From NCBI GenBank assembly GCA_025924135.1, contig JAICEO010000004.1, positions 1-36,253 on the forward strand: a stretch of DNA of 36,253 nt, read 5' to 3'. Source of the stretch: Nitrososphaeraceae archaeon (GTDB lineage Archaea; Thermoproteota; Nitrososphaeria; Nitrososphaerales; Nitrososphaeraceae). The position numbers and the translations under genes were made by a program. The notes beneath the pieces were generated by a model. It was not told the origin of the DNA and did no database searches. It saw nothing but the letters and a program-made list of their open reading frames with translations. Shown piece after piece: positions 17,537 through 26,900 of this stretch (the first letter of the stretch is position 1; each line of letters opens with the position of its first letter).

Positions 17537-17818
17537 ATGACTAACGGAACCACATTTTTAGTCTTTTATAGATTTAGGCCTTTGGATTCTGAGGAAAAGA
17601 ATATAGCTAAACAAGAATGGGAAGATATTAAGGGTAGTTTACCTGACAAGATAGAACTTATTGGCGAATACAATCATGCGTGGGGAACAGAATATAATGG
17701 TTTTCTAATGTTTCAATCTGAAACAAGTGATATATTTTTTGAATGGTGGGCTGGATTCAAAGATAAAATTAGGTGGTATGTAGAAAAAACACATACAATT
17801 GTAGCAAGGAGAAGATAA
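17537..17818 (+). CDS. Small alpha/beta-barrel-like protein, possibly DUF3303-type
   Basis: 93 residues, cytoplasmic. It opens with a beta strand (TTFLVFYRFRPL), then a helix (SEEKNIAKQEWEDIKGSL), a strand (KIELIGEYNHAWGTEYNG), a strand (FLMFQSE), a Trp-rich helix (IFFEWWAGFKDKIRWY) and a final strand with EKTHTIVARRR. This order is that of small dimeric ferredoxin-like barrel proteins, and the spacing resembles DUF3303. No catalytic residues can be named. The stop codon is embedded in a strong hairpin terminator; the next gene, a P-loop kinase, starts 63 bases later. Confidence 0.7.
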   Translation: MTNGTTFLVFYRFRPLDSEEKNIAKQEWEDIKGSLPDKIELIGEYNHAWGTEYNGFLMFQSETSDIFFEWWAGFKDKIRWYVEKTHTIVARRR

Positions 17819-17838
17819 TTAAATTTTATCTTCTCCTT
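17806..17838 (+). terminator. Perfect 13-bp hairpin terminator overlapping the stop codon
   Basis: AAGGAGAAGATAA (17806-17818) is perfectly complementary to TTATCTTCTCCTT (17826-17838) with a seven-base loop, and T-rich sequence follows. The left arm contains the last codons and TAA of the preceding gene. Confidence 0.7.
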
Positions 17839-17881
17839 TATTTAATACCGTTTTTACCAAATATTTAGATATTCTCTAGAT

Positions 17882-18415
17882 TTGATAATTGTAATTTGTG
17901 GACTTCCAGGAACTGGAAAGACATTTTTATCTAATAAACTATCCCCATTTGTAAATGCTACAGTATTATCTACAGATAAACTCAGAAAAGAACTATTTAA
18001 AACACCTACTTATACTCCCTGGGAAAGAGCGTTAATCTATGATATATTATTTTTATTAGCAAAATATTTGCATTCATCGGGAGTTAATTGTATATTGGAT
18101 GGAACATTTAATATGGAAAAATCACGAACTGAAGTAAAGGAATTATTAAATTTAACAAATGACCAAATCCATATTATTGAATGTATTTGCCCAGAGGATA
18201 TGATTATTACTAGATTATTATTGAGAAAAGATGATTATTCTGATGCGGATGTTTCTATATATTTAAAAATGAAGAAGATTTACGAACCAGTAAGACAAAA
18301 ACACATTTCAATCAATACCATAAAACCTATCGATAAAAACCTAGAGAAAATACTCAAGTATATTTATAGATCAACAGCTGGTAAACAAATTAAATCTTTA
18401 AATGAAAATAATTAA
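17882..18415 (+). CDS. P-loop kinase of the AAA_33/zeta-toxin-like group
   Basis: 177-residue ATP-binding protein. Walker A GLPGTGKT is at 7-14 and a base-recognition/active-site strand STDKLRKELF follows (about 30-39). A Walker-B-like segment NCILDGTFN is near 74-82, and a basic lid region contains RLLLRKDD. Proteins of this type phosphorylate small molecules, sugars, nucleosides or RNA ends; the substrate is unknown. No antitoxin-like partner is adjacent, so a toxin role is not suggested. The start is TTG 17882, with AT-rich CAAATATTT about 25 bases upstream as a likely TATA box. Confidence 0.8.
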   Translation: MIIVICGLPGTGKTFLSNKLSPFVNATVLSTDKLRKELFKTPTYTPWERALIYDILFLLAKYLHSSGVNCILDGTFNMEKSRTEVKELLNLTNDQIHIIECICPEDMIITRLLLRKDDYSDADVSIYLKMKKIYEPVRQKHISINTIKPIDKNLEKILKYIYRSTAGKQIKSLNENN

Positions 18416-18538
18416 TATTAAACACCATTTTTAATTTCTAAAAAAGATTCAGTTTAAAACTAGTTGCTATTTAAAATTTTAATTTCTGAATAAAGGTTTA
18501 ATTCTAGAAATATATGGAAAAATAATGTAATCTCTTTG

Positions 18539-18700
18539 TTAAGGTGAGATTCCTATCATTCGAGGGGGATAATTATTTATAATATTAACCAAAACATATC
18601 CAATGAAAACTAGTGAAAAACCGGAAAAAGCATATGAAAAAACTTTTTTTAGGAAAAAAACATTACCTTTATGTTTCCCAAATAATTCAATTGATGCCAT
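18539..18700 (-). CDS. Small single-span membrane protein (53 aa), unknown
   Basis: From ATG 18700 the frame encodes MASIELFGKHKGNVFF, a basic linker, one hydrophobic helix (about 22-42, SYAFSGFSLVFIGYVLVNII) and a short NNYPPRMIGISP tail. The upstream in-frame ATG 18742 adds 14 residues but lies closer to no better promoter; ATTAAATA at 18716-18723 (plus-strand reading) is TATA-like for the shorter form, although its spacing is slightly short. The positive-inside charge pattern supports a real small membrane protein. No family recognised. Confidence 0.4.
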   Translation of the reverse strand: MASIELFGKHKGNVFFLKKVFSYAFSGFSLVFIGYVLVNIINNYPPRMIGISP

Positions 18701-18881
18701 AATAAAATAAATGTTATTAAATATTTCTGTTTTTAGAAACATTTAGTAAGAATATTTTATTGGATTACTTTTAGCTAGAAAAAAACTGTATATTTTTACT
18801 ATATTTTTTTTCTTTTTCTATAGTAAAATATATCCTATAATTTAATTTTAGATTCTAATTTATCAAAAATAAATTTAATAA

Positions 18882-19757
18882 CTATTCATGATATGTTTCT
18901 AATTGAATTGTGTTGTGAGTAATATTGAATTTTTTTTCCAATATGGAATTAATTTCGTTTAAAATAATTTGTGATTTTGTAACATCAGAAATAACTACGT
19001 GAGCGGTCATGGCATCAAAGCCAGATGTAATAGTCCATAAATGTAAATCAAAAATCCCTGTTACTCCTTTGATTTCTAAAATTGATTTCTTAACTTCTTC
19101 ATACGAAATATTTGAGGGAACTCCTTCCATCAATATATTTATAACTCTTTTTATGAGTGACCATGTTCGTGGTAATATAAAGAGAGATAAGCCAATACTA
19201 ATTATTGGATCAACAATATATAAATTTGTAGATATTATTATCAATGCTGCAACGATCACTGCACATGATCCATACATATCTTTTAAAACTTCGAGGTAGG
19301 CTCCTTCTACATTAATATTTTCTTTTGCATGCCTATGAAGTATTTTAATTCCTATGAGATTAACAATCAATCCTATAGTTGCAATAAGAAAAACATATAA
19401 TCCGTTAATCTGATTTTGCTCAAATAAACGCCAATAAGCTTCATAAATAATATAAAATGAGAAAATTAGTATTGCTGTACTATTTATTAATGCAGCGAGA
19501 ATCTCTAACCGATAAAATCCATACGTTTTATGAGCAGTAGCAGATCTTTTGGAAGAGAAATTTATTGCGACTAAAGCTAGTCCAATACCAGCAACATCTG
19601 TGAACATATGAATCGCATTTGCAATCAAGGCAAGACTATTAGCAAAAATACCAACAATTACCTCTACAATTAGAAATGAAATAGTAATGATGAGGACGAG
19701 TTTTAATTTCTTCGCATGATCATGGCGATATTTTTTATCATTAACATTTGAATGCAA
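18882..19757 (-). CDS. Cation diffusion facilitator (CzcD/ZitB-type) with altered metal site
   Basis: 291-residue CDF exporter, normally a proton-coupled Zn2+/Co2+/Cd2+ antiporter of the cytoplasmic membrane. Six membrane helices lie between about 18 and 205, and a cytoplasmic ferredoxin-like domain ends the protein (LEIKGVTGIFDLHLWTITSGFDAMTAHVVI, about 225-265). The TM2 half of the transport site, HMFTD (H50, D54), is standard. The TM5 half, normally HVLGD, reads EVLKD (E156, D160), so one conserved histidine is glutamate. A short His-containing N-terminus (HSN, RHDH) and the HRHA loop between TM4 and TM5 may bind metal. Specificity may differ from zinc. It stands alone. Confidence 0.9.
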   Translation of the reverse strand: MHSNVNDKKYRHDHAKKLKLVLIITISFLIVEVIVGIFANSLALIANAIHMFTDVAGIGLALVAINFSSKRSATAHKTYGFYRLEILAALINSTAILIFSFYIIYEAYWRLFEQNQINGLYVFLIATIGLIVNLIGIKILHRHAKENINVEGAYLEVLKDMYGSCAVIVAALIIISTNLYIVDPIISIGLSLFILPRTWSLIKRVINILMEGVPSNISYEEVKKSILEIKGVTGIFDLHLWTITSGFDAMTAHVVISDVTKSQIILNEINSILEKKFNITHNTIQLETYHE

Positions 19758-19995
19758 AAGTTTTTGTGTAGATTAAGATATATAGCATATAAGTTTTTTC
19801 CGTCCTTTATTAATCGGTGGTTAAAGATTCGTAAGATTTTTATCAGCGTGATTTATATAAGATTATTGAGTAGATCAAACCCGAATATTATAACGAATAA
19901 TGTTATTCTCCAACATTTTATCATGTTAATTTGTTTTAAAAATTCTATTCTAAAAATGATTACAATAGAAAATATTATCCTAGAAAATAATACTA

Positions 19996-20832
19996 TTAGT
20001 TAATTCTTTTTTTAATATTGTATTTTTCATAGATTTCAACTAGAAATAGTACATCGTCAGCGGATTTTGCCATCTGTGCAATCTTTAAACAATCACGAAT
20101 ATTTTTAGATTTGATATTATACCAAACTGCATATACTACTTCATCGATTATTTTTTGATTAATGCTCTTTTTGGATAGTAATTTAGTTACAATTTGATGA
20201 AATTCATCATAGGAATACCCTTTAAGAATTAGTGATAGAAATCTGGAACGAAGAGGATGTATTATTTTACTTAAATCATTACCTGTAGCAAATATACTTA
20301 TTTTGGTTTCCATTTTACGAGTTTTATTATACTTAGTTTCAGAAACAATCCCCGTTTCCATTAAATTTAAGAAAACTGTTTGGTCTTTTGGTGGAATTTT
20401 ATCAATCTCATCTATTAAAAGGTATTTAATTTTATTGTTAAAGATATAGTCAATTAAACCAGGTTTTGACATGTTACTACCATCTACAAAATATGAATGA
20501 GGTAGGGACAGCAAACATTTCATAAAAATCGTTTTAGCAGATGCAGGAGGACCTGCTAAAGCAATATGAATCGGTTCAAAAGAATTGATAGCCATGAGAA
20601 AGAGTCTTTTAATATCGTCATACCCTACTATGTCATTGAAAATTTCTATTTTGTTAGAATCACTTTTATTAATATCATTTTTTTTTGTAATATCGTAGTG
20701 ATTTATGTATGGATTATTAAAAGAACCTGTTTGTTTTAATCTAGTTTTATTAAAGACAATCGGTAAATTTGTTTTTTTTATTGTTTTGGTAAAAACTTGA
20801 TAAATTAAATTATTAAGTATATTCTGTTTCAT
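19996..20832 (-). CDS. AAA+ ATPase (MoxR/RuvB-like)
   Basis: 278-residue AAA+ protein. After a ~65-residue basic N-terminus come IFNDIVGYDDIKRLF, Walker A GPPASAKT (94-101), Walker B YLLIDEIDKIPP (137-148), sensor 1 FATGN (181-185) and an arginine-finger candidate PLRSRF (193-198), then a small helical lid domain. It resembles stand-alone AAA_5/MoxR- or RuvB-like ATPases that remodel protein complexes. There is no VWA-domain partner beside it, as MoxR usually has. The KTRKMETKISIFA segment matches the pre-sensor-1 hairpin. Target unknown. It is followed on the same strand, about 109 bases upstream in sequence, by a separate zinc-ribbon gene. Confidence 0.85.
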   Translation of the reverse strand: MKQNILNNLIYQVFTKTIKKTNLPIVFNKTRLKQTGSFNNPYINHYDITKKNDINKSDSNKIEIFNDIVGYDDIKRLFLMAINSFEPIHIALAGPPASAKTIFMKCLLSLPHSYFVDGSNMSKPGLIDYIFNNKIKYLLIDEIDKIPPKDQTVFLNLMETGIVSETKYNKTRKMETKISIFATGNDLSKIIHPLRSRFLSLILKGYSYDEFHQIVTKLLSKKSINQKIIDEVVYAVWYNIKSKNIRDCLKIAQMAKSADDVLFLVEIYEKYNIKKRIN

Positions 20833-20941
20833 TTCCTAACATTATTGTAATTAAATTATTGTTGATAGTTTCTCCTTGTTATTATTAACTTAAATCAGTA
20901 TTATAAAATAAAAAAATACCTTATTCGCTCTAAATATTAAC

Positions 20942-21313
20942 TTACTCCCTTTTTACTAATACATAATGAGGAATATTCGACAATGTTGCTGGATAAGAAG
21001 TCTTGTATTCCCACCCTTCTCTTAGTAATCTTCTTGCTTCATCTATGTCACTAACTGTAAATATGTCTATAACCCTTTTCCGTCTTAACTTTTGTTCTGA
21101 AACTTCATTTTTAACCATTGGTGAGGTTTTATATTTATGTATGTGTTCTAAGCCATTATCATCCATTAGCTTCCAAAATATTTTATCATCGTATCCATTT
21201 TCTACCTTTTTGAACCATATCATTTGTTCTGGAAAACCAGCAGATTTACATCTTGTACATTCATGCATCTTTTTTTGCGGGTGAGATGCTTCCGCTTTAT
21301 TATATGCAGACAT
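20942..21313 (-). CDS. Zinc-ribbon-type protein of unknown function (123 aa)
   Basis: The N-terminus carries a CTRCKSAGFP knuckle (C-x2-C) preceded by HE and followed by WFKK. A second half-site could be the HIHK segment, making a possible C2H2-type ribbon. The C-terminal half (VIDIFTVSDIDEARRLLREGWEY followed by PHYVLVKRE) looks like a small alpha/beta module ending in a strand, as in proteins that describe 'weighted' Lys/Glu repeats. I prefer ATG 21313 over ATG 21334 because TTATAA on the minus strand is centred about 27 bases before the former and only a few bases before the latter. Predicted cytoplasmic. Function not recognised. Confidence 0.65.
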   Translation of the reverse strand: MSAYNKAEASHPQKKMHECTRCKSAGFPEQMIWFKKVENGYDDKIFWKLMDDNGLEHIHKYKTSPMVKNEVSEQKLRRKRVIDIFTVSDIDEARRLLREGWEYKTSYPATLSNIPHYVLVKRE

Positions 21314-21337
21314 CAGTAAAAGCTTTAGAATCATGCT

Positions 21338-21343
21338 TATAAT
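21338..21343 (-). promoter_or_regulatory. TATA box deciding the start at 21313
   Basis: TTATAA on the minus strand is centred about 27 bases upstream of ATG 21313. If this is the TATA box, ATG 21334 would be outside the transcript. Confidence 0.5.
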
Positions 21344-21496
21344 GATTGAGAACTTGGAGGAGAGGGAGAGAGCGAAACTTTTTCAATTTATAATTTTTGT
21401 AATTTTTAATTTCTTAAAATTTTTAAATATCACTATCAGTCTTAGTTGAACGAAGACGGATAATATTTCATCTTTATAATAATTAAAAATATTACA

Positions 21497-22276
21497 TTAT
21501 ATCATTATTGTTCCACCATCAATAATAATAGTATTACCTGTAGAATAAGAAAAATCATTGCTTGCTAAATGTGAAGCAATTTTGGCGACTTCCTCAGGTT
21601 TTCCCCATCTTTTAAGAGAAGTTTCCTCTTCTGCTATAGATTTATGTTTATTGTCCATTGAGAAATAAGTAGCATCTGTCGATATATTCCCTAACGCCAA
21701 AGTATAAGCACGAATATTATAAATTCCATATTCTCTGGCTATGTGTTTAGTTAGACCTATCACCCCCGATTTTGCTATAGTATAAGGAGATCCTTCAATG
21801 TGTCCACTAAGAGCAGGAGTAGATGAAATATTAATAATTACTCCACCTTTTTTAGTATTATCCTTTTCATTTTCATTTTTTATCATTTGTTTAATGACAG
21901 CTTTTGAAAGCCTAACCGATCCCATTAGATCTACATTAATTATTTCCATAAAACGGTCATTTTCAATCTCATGCAATTTTTTATACCATATTTTTTTGTC
22001 AAATCTATATCCTGCATTGTTAATTAAAATATCTATTTTGCCAAATTTTCCTAAGATATCAGCTATGGAATAATTTATGTTATTTATATTGGTAACATCT
22101 AATTCTATCGGATAAGTTTTACCATTAATAATTTCAGAGACTTTTTTAGCATTTTCAAGATGTCTGGAACAAACAATTACCATAGATCCACAAATTTCTG
22201 CAAAGTATTTAGCCATTTCATAGCCTATTCCTCTAGAGGATCCACTAATTAAAATATTTTTATCTTCTAAAGACAT
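21497..22276 (-). CDS. Short-chain dehydrogenase/reductase (SDR)
   Basis: 259-residue classical SDR. NAD(P)-binding SGSSRGIG is at 11-18, acidic/basic selector region CSRHLENAKK follows strand 2 (the Arg/His suggests NADPH), and LDVTN lies near 59-63. NNAG is at 86-89, and the catalytic triad is Ser in INISSTPALSG (151-152), Tyr165 and Lys169 in SPYTIAKSG. The C-terminus has WGKPEEVAKIASHLASNDFSYSTG and IIIDGG, the usual FabG-like ending. The reaction is reduction of a carbonyl or oxidation of an alcohol; substrate unknown. It could be a 3-oxoacyl-ACP-type reductase homologue. Single gene on the minus strand. Confidence 0.92.
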   Translation of the reverse strand: MSLEDKNILISGSSRGIGYEMAKYFAEICGSMVIVCSRHLENAKKVSEIINGKTYPIELDVTNINNINYSIADILGKFGKIDILINNAGYRFDKKIWYKKLHEIENDRFMEIINVDLMGSVRLSKAVIKQMIKNENEKDNTKKGGVIINISSTPALSGHIEGSPYTIAKSGVIGLTKHIAREYGIYNIRAYTLALGNISTDATYFSMDNKHKSIAEEETSLKRWGKPEEVAKIASHLASNDFSYSTGNTIIIDGGTIMI

Positions 22277-22574
22277 GTTACTGATAATATTTTCCTAGTA
22301 TGTAAATATGTAGAATATTAAAGTAGAATATTAAAGTAATTTTGTTCATTTCAATACGTGATCATAAATAATTATTTTTTATTTGATACAACATATAATT
22401 TTGCTAGACATACTATTTGTCTCCTCTGGACTAAGAAAACAAACGAACTTTTATGTAAAAAAAATTGAAATACTTCTTTCTCACGTCATTTCCTTATCAT
22501 TAAATTATTGTTTTAAGGAAAACCCTTTTTGGAAGGTTAGTTGAATTTTACGAGGTAATTGAAATAGTTTGAAC

Positions 22575-23450
22575 TTATTTTTCTATATCCAGTTTTAAAT
22601 CATATAACCCTTGTAATGATGGTTGTATTAATCCATGAATGGCTTTCACTGCTTCAGTATAGGGTTTTTTCATTTCAATAATAGAGCCAAGTTTAGCAAT
22701 CCCTTCGTTTAATTGATTAACTTTCTCTGTCTCATTAATTTTGTGTTTTGACTGGATTTCTTTGAATAAATCTGAAATTGTGTGTGATAATCCTAGTGCT
22801 GTAGAATAGGCTGTATCATTGTGAATTTCTTTACTAGTAGTCGTATGATTTTCTCCATGATTATCCAGACTAATAGCTGACGTGTTCGTAAATTGGGGTT
22901 GTTGATGGTTGGTAGTGTTGTCTATACTAATAGCTGACATGTTATATGGAGATACATTAAATGAATTAGCATAATTGATATCCACGTCATTTACTAAAGT
23001 AGCTAGTCTTAAAGCTTGGGTTGTTGAATTATTTAAAATATCGTCTGCAATTCTGACTGTTATTGCTTCGTCTAAAACTGCCTCAAAATCCGATACAGTT
23101 TTAGCTATTTGGGCTTTGGTAATGTTTTGAGGATCGATCATAGAAAATGACTTTATAGATTCAGTAATTTCATTTGCTACTCTTTTATTTTCTTCTTGAA
23201 CTTCTTTGTTTGTATCATTATTATATAACTGTTTTAATAATTGTGCATGATTAATTGCGGAATCATAATCATTTTCTAAAAGAGATTGTTCAATTAATTG
23301 AGCCTGAGTCTTCAAGTTATCAACTAAAGCTAAAAACACCACACTTTCATTTGTTGAAAAAGTGTGAGCGTATATTTGAACGATTGAAAATGACATAGTA
23401 ATAATGAATAATAATAGTATGGTAAGTCTTTTCAAGATATAGCATATCAT
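22575..23450 (-). CDS. Exported helical protein next to the copper-resistance fusion
   Basis: 291 residues, no known family. A signal peptide (about 6-30, cleavage likely after IYA) leaves His as the first mature residue (HTFSTNES), as in CopC. Two helical blocks (about 38-165 and 215-290) flank a low-complexity linker rich in N, T, S, H and Q that contains the repeat SAISIDN/SAISLDN. Many Asn-x-Ser/Thr sequons fit an exported archaeal glycoprotein. It is divergent from the CopC-CopD fusion gene and shares its 483-base promoter region, so a joint role in extracytoplasmic copper handling is plausible but inferred only from position and N-terminal His. Confidence 0.75.
   Translation of the reverse strand: MICYILKRLTILLLFIITMSFSIVQIYAHTFSTNESVVFLALVDNLKTQAQLIEQSLLENDYDSAINHAQLLKQLYNNDTNKEVQEENKRVANEITESIKSFSMIDPQNITKAQIAKTVSDFEAVLDEAITVRIADDILNNSTTQALRLATLVNDVDINYANSFNVSPYNMSAISIDNTTNHQQPQFTNTSAISLDNHGENHTTTSKEIHNDTAYSTALGLSHTISDLFKEIQSKHKINETEKVNQLNEGIAKLGSIIEMKKPYTEAVKAIHGLIQPSLQGLYDLKLDIEK
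22869..22938 (-). repeat. Direct repeat inside the exported protein gene
   Basis: A perfect 13-base repeat (ACTAATAGCTGAC on the plus strand) occurs at 22869-22881 and 22926-22938, exactly 57 bases (19 codons) apart. It encodes the repeated SAIS segment in the linker. Confidence 0.7.
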
Positions 23451-23933
23451 ATTATCCTACATAATAAATTTATGGTACAAACATAAAACTCAACTTTTAA
23501 TTTCTTATTGGATATTATAAAAAGAAAGTAAAGATAATATACCATGATCTCGCGATTATAAAATATCATTCAAATTATCATAAATTAATCCTTAGATAGG
23601 GTATAACTTCTAATTATTATCATATATCTCATACATTCAAAAAAATGAATCAATCAGGTATTTTATTTTAAAAAACTCTTTTTGATAAATACTATCCCCA
23701 GTTTTCTGTATTTGGGAACTAGAATAATTATAATAATAAAAAGAAAATTACAAATAATATGATGGTAATCAAATATATGTTATATTTAAATAAATTTTAA
23801 ACAATGACTTTGTAAATGCTCGACAGAATTTGAACCGTTATAATTATATTAATAACAAAATAGTTCCCAGAAACGAAAATTCTCGAGAAAACAAATTAAT
23901 TCTTGAAGATGGGAATAATATATTGGAGTATCC
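23451..23933. other. Intergenic, 483 bases, shared divergent promoter region
   Basis: Between two divergently transcribed exported/membrane genes. AT-rich, with several TATA-like stretches, of which none is clearly best. No operator palindrome, RNA gene or ORF identified. Confidence 0.4.
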
Positions 23934-26900
23934 GTGAGAGAATTAAAAAAAAAAATTTTCCTATCTTCTAGTTTAATTTTTTTTTCCTTAGTATGTATTA
24001 CAAGTTATTTTCCTACCCACGTTTATGCACATCCTATAATAACAGATTCAAATCCTACTCAATTTCAATCCCTAAAAAAACCACCCGATCGCGTTACAGT
24101 ATATTTCAGCGAACCTATAGTTTTACCGTATAGTCAAATTTCTGTAATTGATTCTGAAGGGAATAAAGTAGATGAGGGAAATCCACAAAATTATAATGGA
24201 GATACTTCTACTATTTCTATACCAGTAAAAACAGATATCGGTGAAGGAACTTTTACTATTAACACTAAAGTACTCTCTGCAGTTGATGGACACGTGGTTG
24301 ATGGATCTGTAGTCTATAGTATTGGAGAGGGAGAGGCGGATTTTAGTCAAGTAAAGTCTAAATCTAAAGACATTGGTCATTTATTATCAATAGATAATTC
24401 TCTCAGTAGGATACCAGGCTCTGTAGGTCAGAGTGTAATAGTTGGAGCCTCATTCATATTTTTGTGGATTCAAAAACCTTTATCAAAATATGAATGGGTC
24501 AAAAGTTTAATTCAACCAAGTTTGTATCTAATAAAAAGAGATTTAATAAAATTAGTTATTATTGGAGATGTTCTAATACTTTTTTCTATTGCTGCTATGG
24601 TAATTATTCAAGCTTCTGCTATAGGAGGATCAATATTGGATGTATTAACTACAGAATTTGGAAAGATTATCATTATTCGGTTAGGATTGGCTCTAGCATT
24701 ATTAGGATTTTTACTATTTTGTTATAAAAAATTTAACATCTCTAAAAAAAATAGAGGTAAAGTTGGGCAGTTTATTGCTATAATGTGTCTAGGTTTAGGT
24801 TTATTATTTACCAATAGCATGATATCTCATTCTGCAGCATTAAAGAATTTTGGTCCCATTCTAATAGATTATTTTCATGGAATAGCTGCTTCATTTTGGA
24901 TTGGAGGGTTGATTTTTTTGACGTTTATTTTTGTTTCAAAAATATTTTTAATCAAAGATGAAGAATTAAAAGCAAAAATTATTTCCATGGTAATTCCTCG
25001 ATTTTCAGTTATTATAATACCAGTGTTAGGTAGTATATCTATAACTGGACCAATCTTATTGTGGTCATTAGAATCTAATCTTTCTACTACAATTTCTTCA
25101 TTATATGGTAAAATATTGATTATAAAATTAACACTTGCTGCTATCATGATAATATTAGGGGGTTACCATCAATTCATAACCGAAAAACGAATTTCTAATT
25201 TATCAATAAAACAAGTAGGAGAAAAAGGGCATAGCAAACAAACATTTGCAAATCAACCCAACTTTCTAAAACGATTTATTTGGAGTTTAAGAATTGAAAC
25301 ATTTATAGGTATAGGCCTTTTGTTTGTAGTTTCTTTAATGACTAATATGGTATTACCGTCAGGTGAACTGCCCTCTTCAAACCCTATCAATAATACCGCA
25401 ACTGTAAACCTTGAAAACCAAGTACAAAATAAAGATATTTATTCTACTGTTGTTTATAGCGAAAATCAGAAAATACAAATCAATTTAGACCCTGGGAGAT
25501 TGGGAGAGAACAAAATATTTGTAGAATTTTCTGATTACAATAATAATCCAACAGCTAACATAATTAACGCTACCCTAAAATTATCACAAATAGAACGAGG
25601 GATTGGACCAATTCTAATAGATATGCAAAAAATCTCTAATGGACGATTCAATGCAGTAGTTCCTATTAGTGCATTGGGATTATGGAATATCGAAATACAG
25701 GGAAAGACATTACAGCCTAATACTCCAAATACTATTGCTACCTTTGAAATAAATATAAAACCGAGAATTTCTGATTTACAATTTAATATAACAGAATACA
25801 AATCTCCTCAAAACAGTCTATTGCTTTATCCTGTGTATCAGGCTAGTACTGATTCTATTTGGGTAGGCGATTCCCTACCAGGAAGTGGAAGGTTGTGGAA
25901 ATTTGATATTAAGAATAAGAACTACCAAGAGTATACAATCAATGGTATAAATCTAATTACCTTATCTGTTTTTGATCCAAAAAATCCCAACATCTTATGG
26001 TTTATAGATCCAACCTCCAATATATTAGGTAAATTCAATACGGATACTAATAATACTGAAACATACGAATTACCGAATAAAGGAGTCATATCGGGCTTGA
26101 CAATAGATAACAGTGATAACATATGGATGAGTATTATACAAGATAATTCACTTCTGAAATTTGATATAAATAAAAAAAACTTTGAAACGTTTAGAATTCC
26201 CACAGATAATTCAAGACCATCAAGTCCTATTTACGATGAAAATAATAATTATATCTGGTTTGCAGAATCGATAGGAAAAATAGGAAGATTAGATATACAA
26301 ACTAAAACAATTAGTGAGTATCCGAATGTCACAGAATCAAATACCTTGGAGAGGACTATCTTATCTGAACCAACAGCATTGTTGTTGGACGAAAAAAATT
26401 CAAATCTCTATATTAGTGACCATGAAAAAAATTCTCTTATTCAATTTAATACGTTTACCTCGTTATTTAAAGAGTATCCTTTAACCGATATTAACGGATT
26501 AGCATTTGGGATGGCTATAGATGCCTACGGTAATCTATGGATAGCTCAACACGTTTCAGACACACTTGCAATACTAGACCCAGATACAGGAGAAACTATT
26601 AATATAGATATTCCAACCTCAAGTTCTTTTGTACAATATCTTGTGACAGACTCTAAAAAAGATGTCTGGTTTGCAGAGCAGCGAGGCAATGCGCTTGGAA
26701 AAGTCACAATCAAATTTATTCCTAATAATTCTCCAAACATGGCATTTAACCCAAGCTCAATAACTGATAATAATAATAATCAAACAGATAGCAATATTGC
26801 CAATAAAAAAATATTTAATGAACTTAGATTTAACGATTTTTTTGGTCCTTTAATTATAATTGCAATTGCTGCTTCAACAATACTATTCGTAAATAGTAGT

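Noticed and set aside
17882-18415. Zeta-toxin of a toxin-antitoxin pair
   Set aside because: P-loop fold is similar, but the neighbours are not antitoxin-like and a strong terminator separates it from the upstream gene.
19752-20003. 83-codon plus-strand frame between the CDF and AAA+ genes
   Set aside because: AT-driven composition (I, N, L, F, K), overlapping the CDF start region, no promoter at the right spacing and no recognisable motif.
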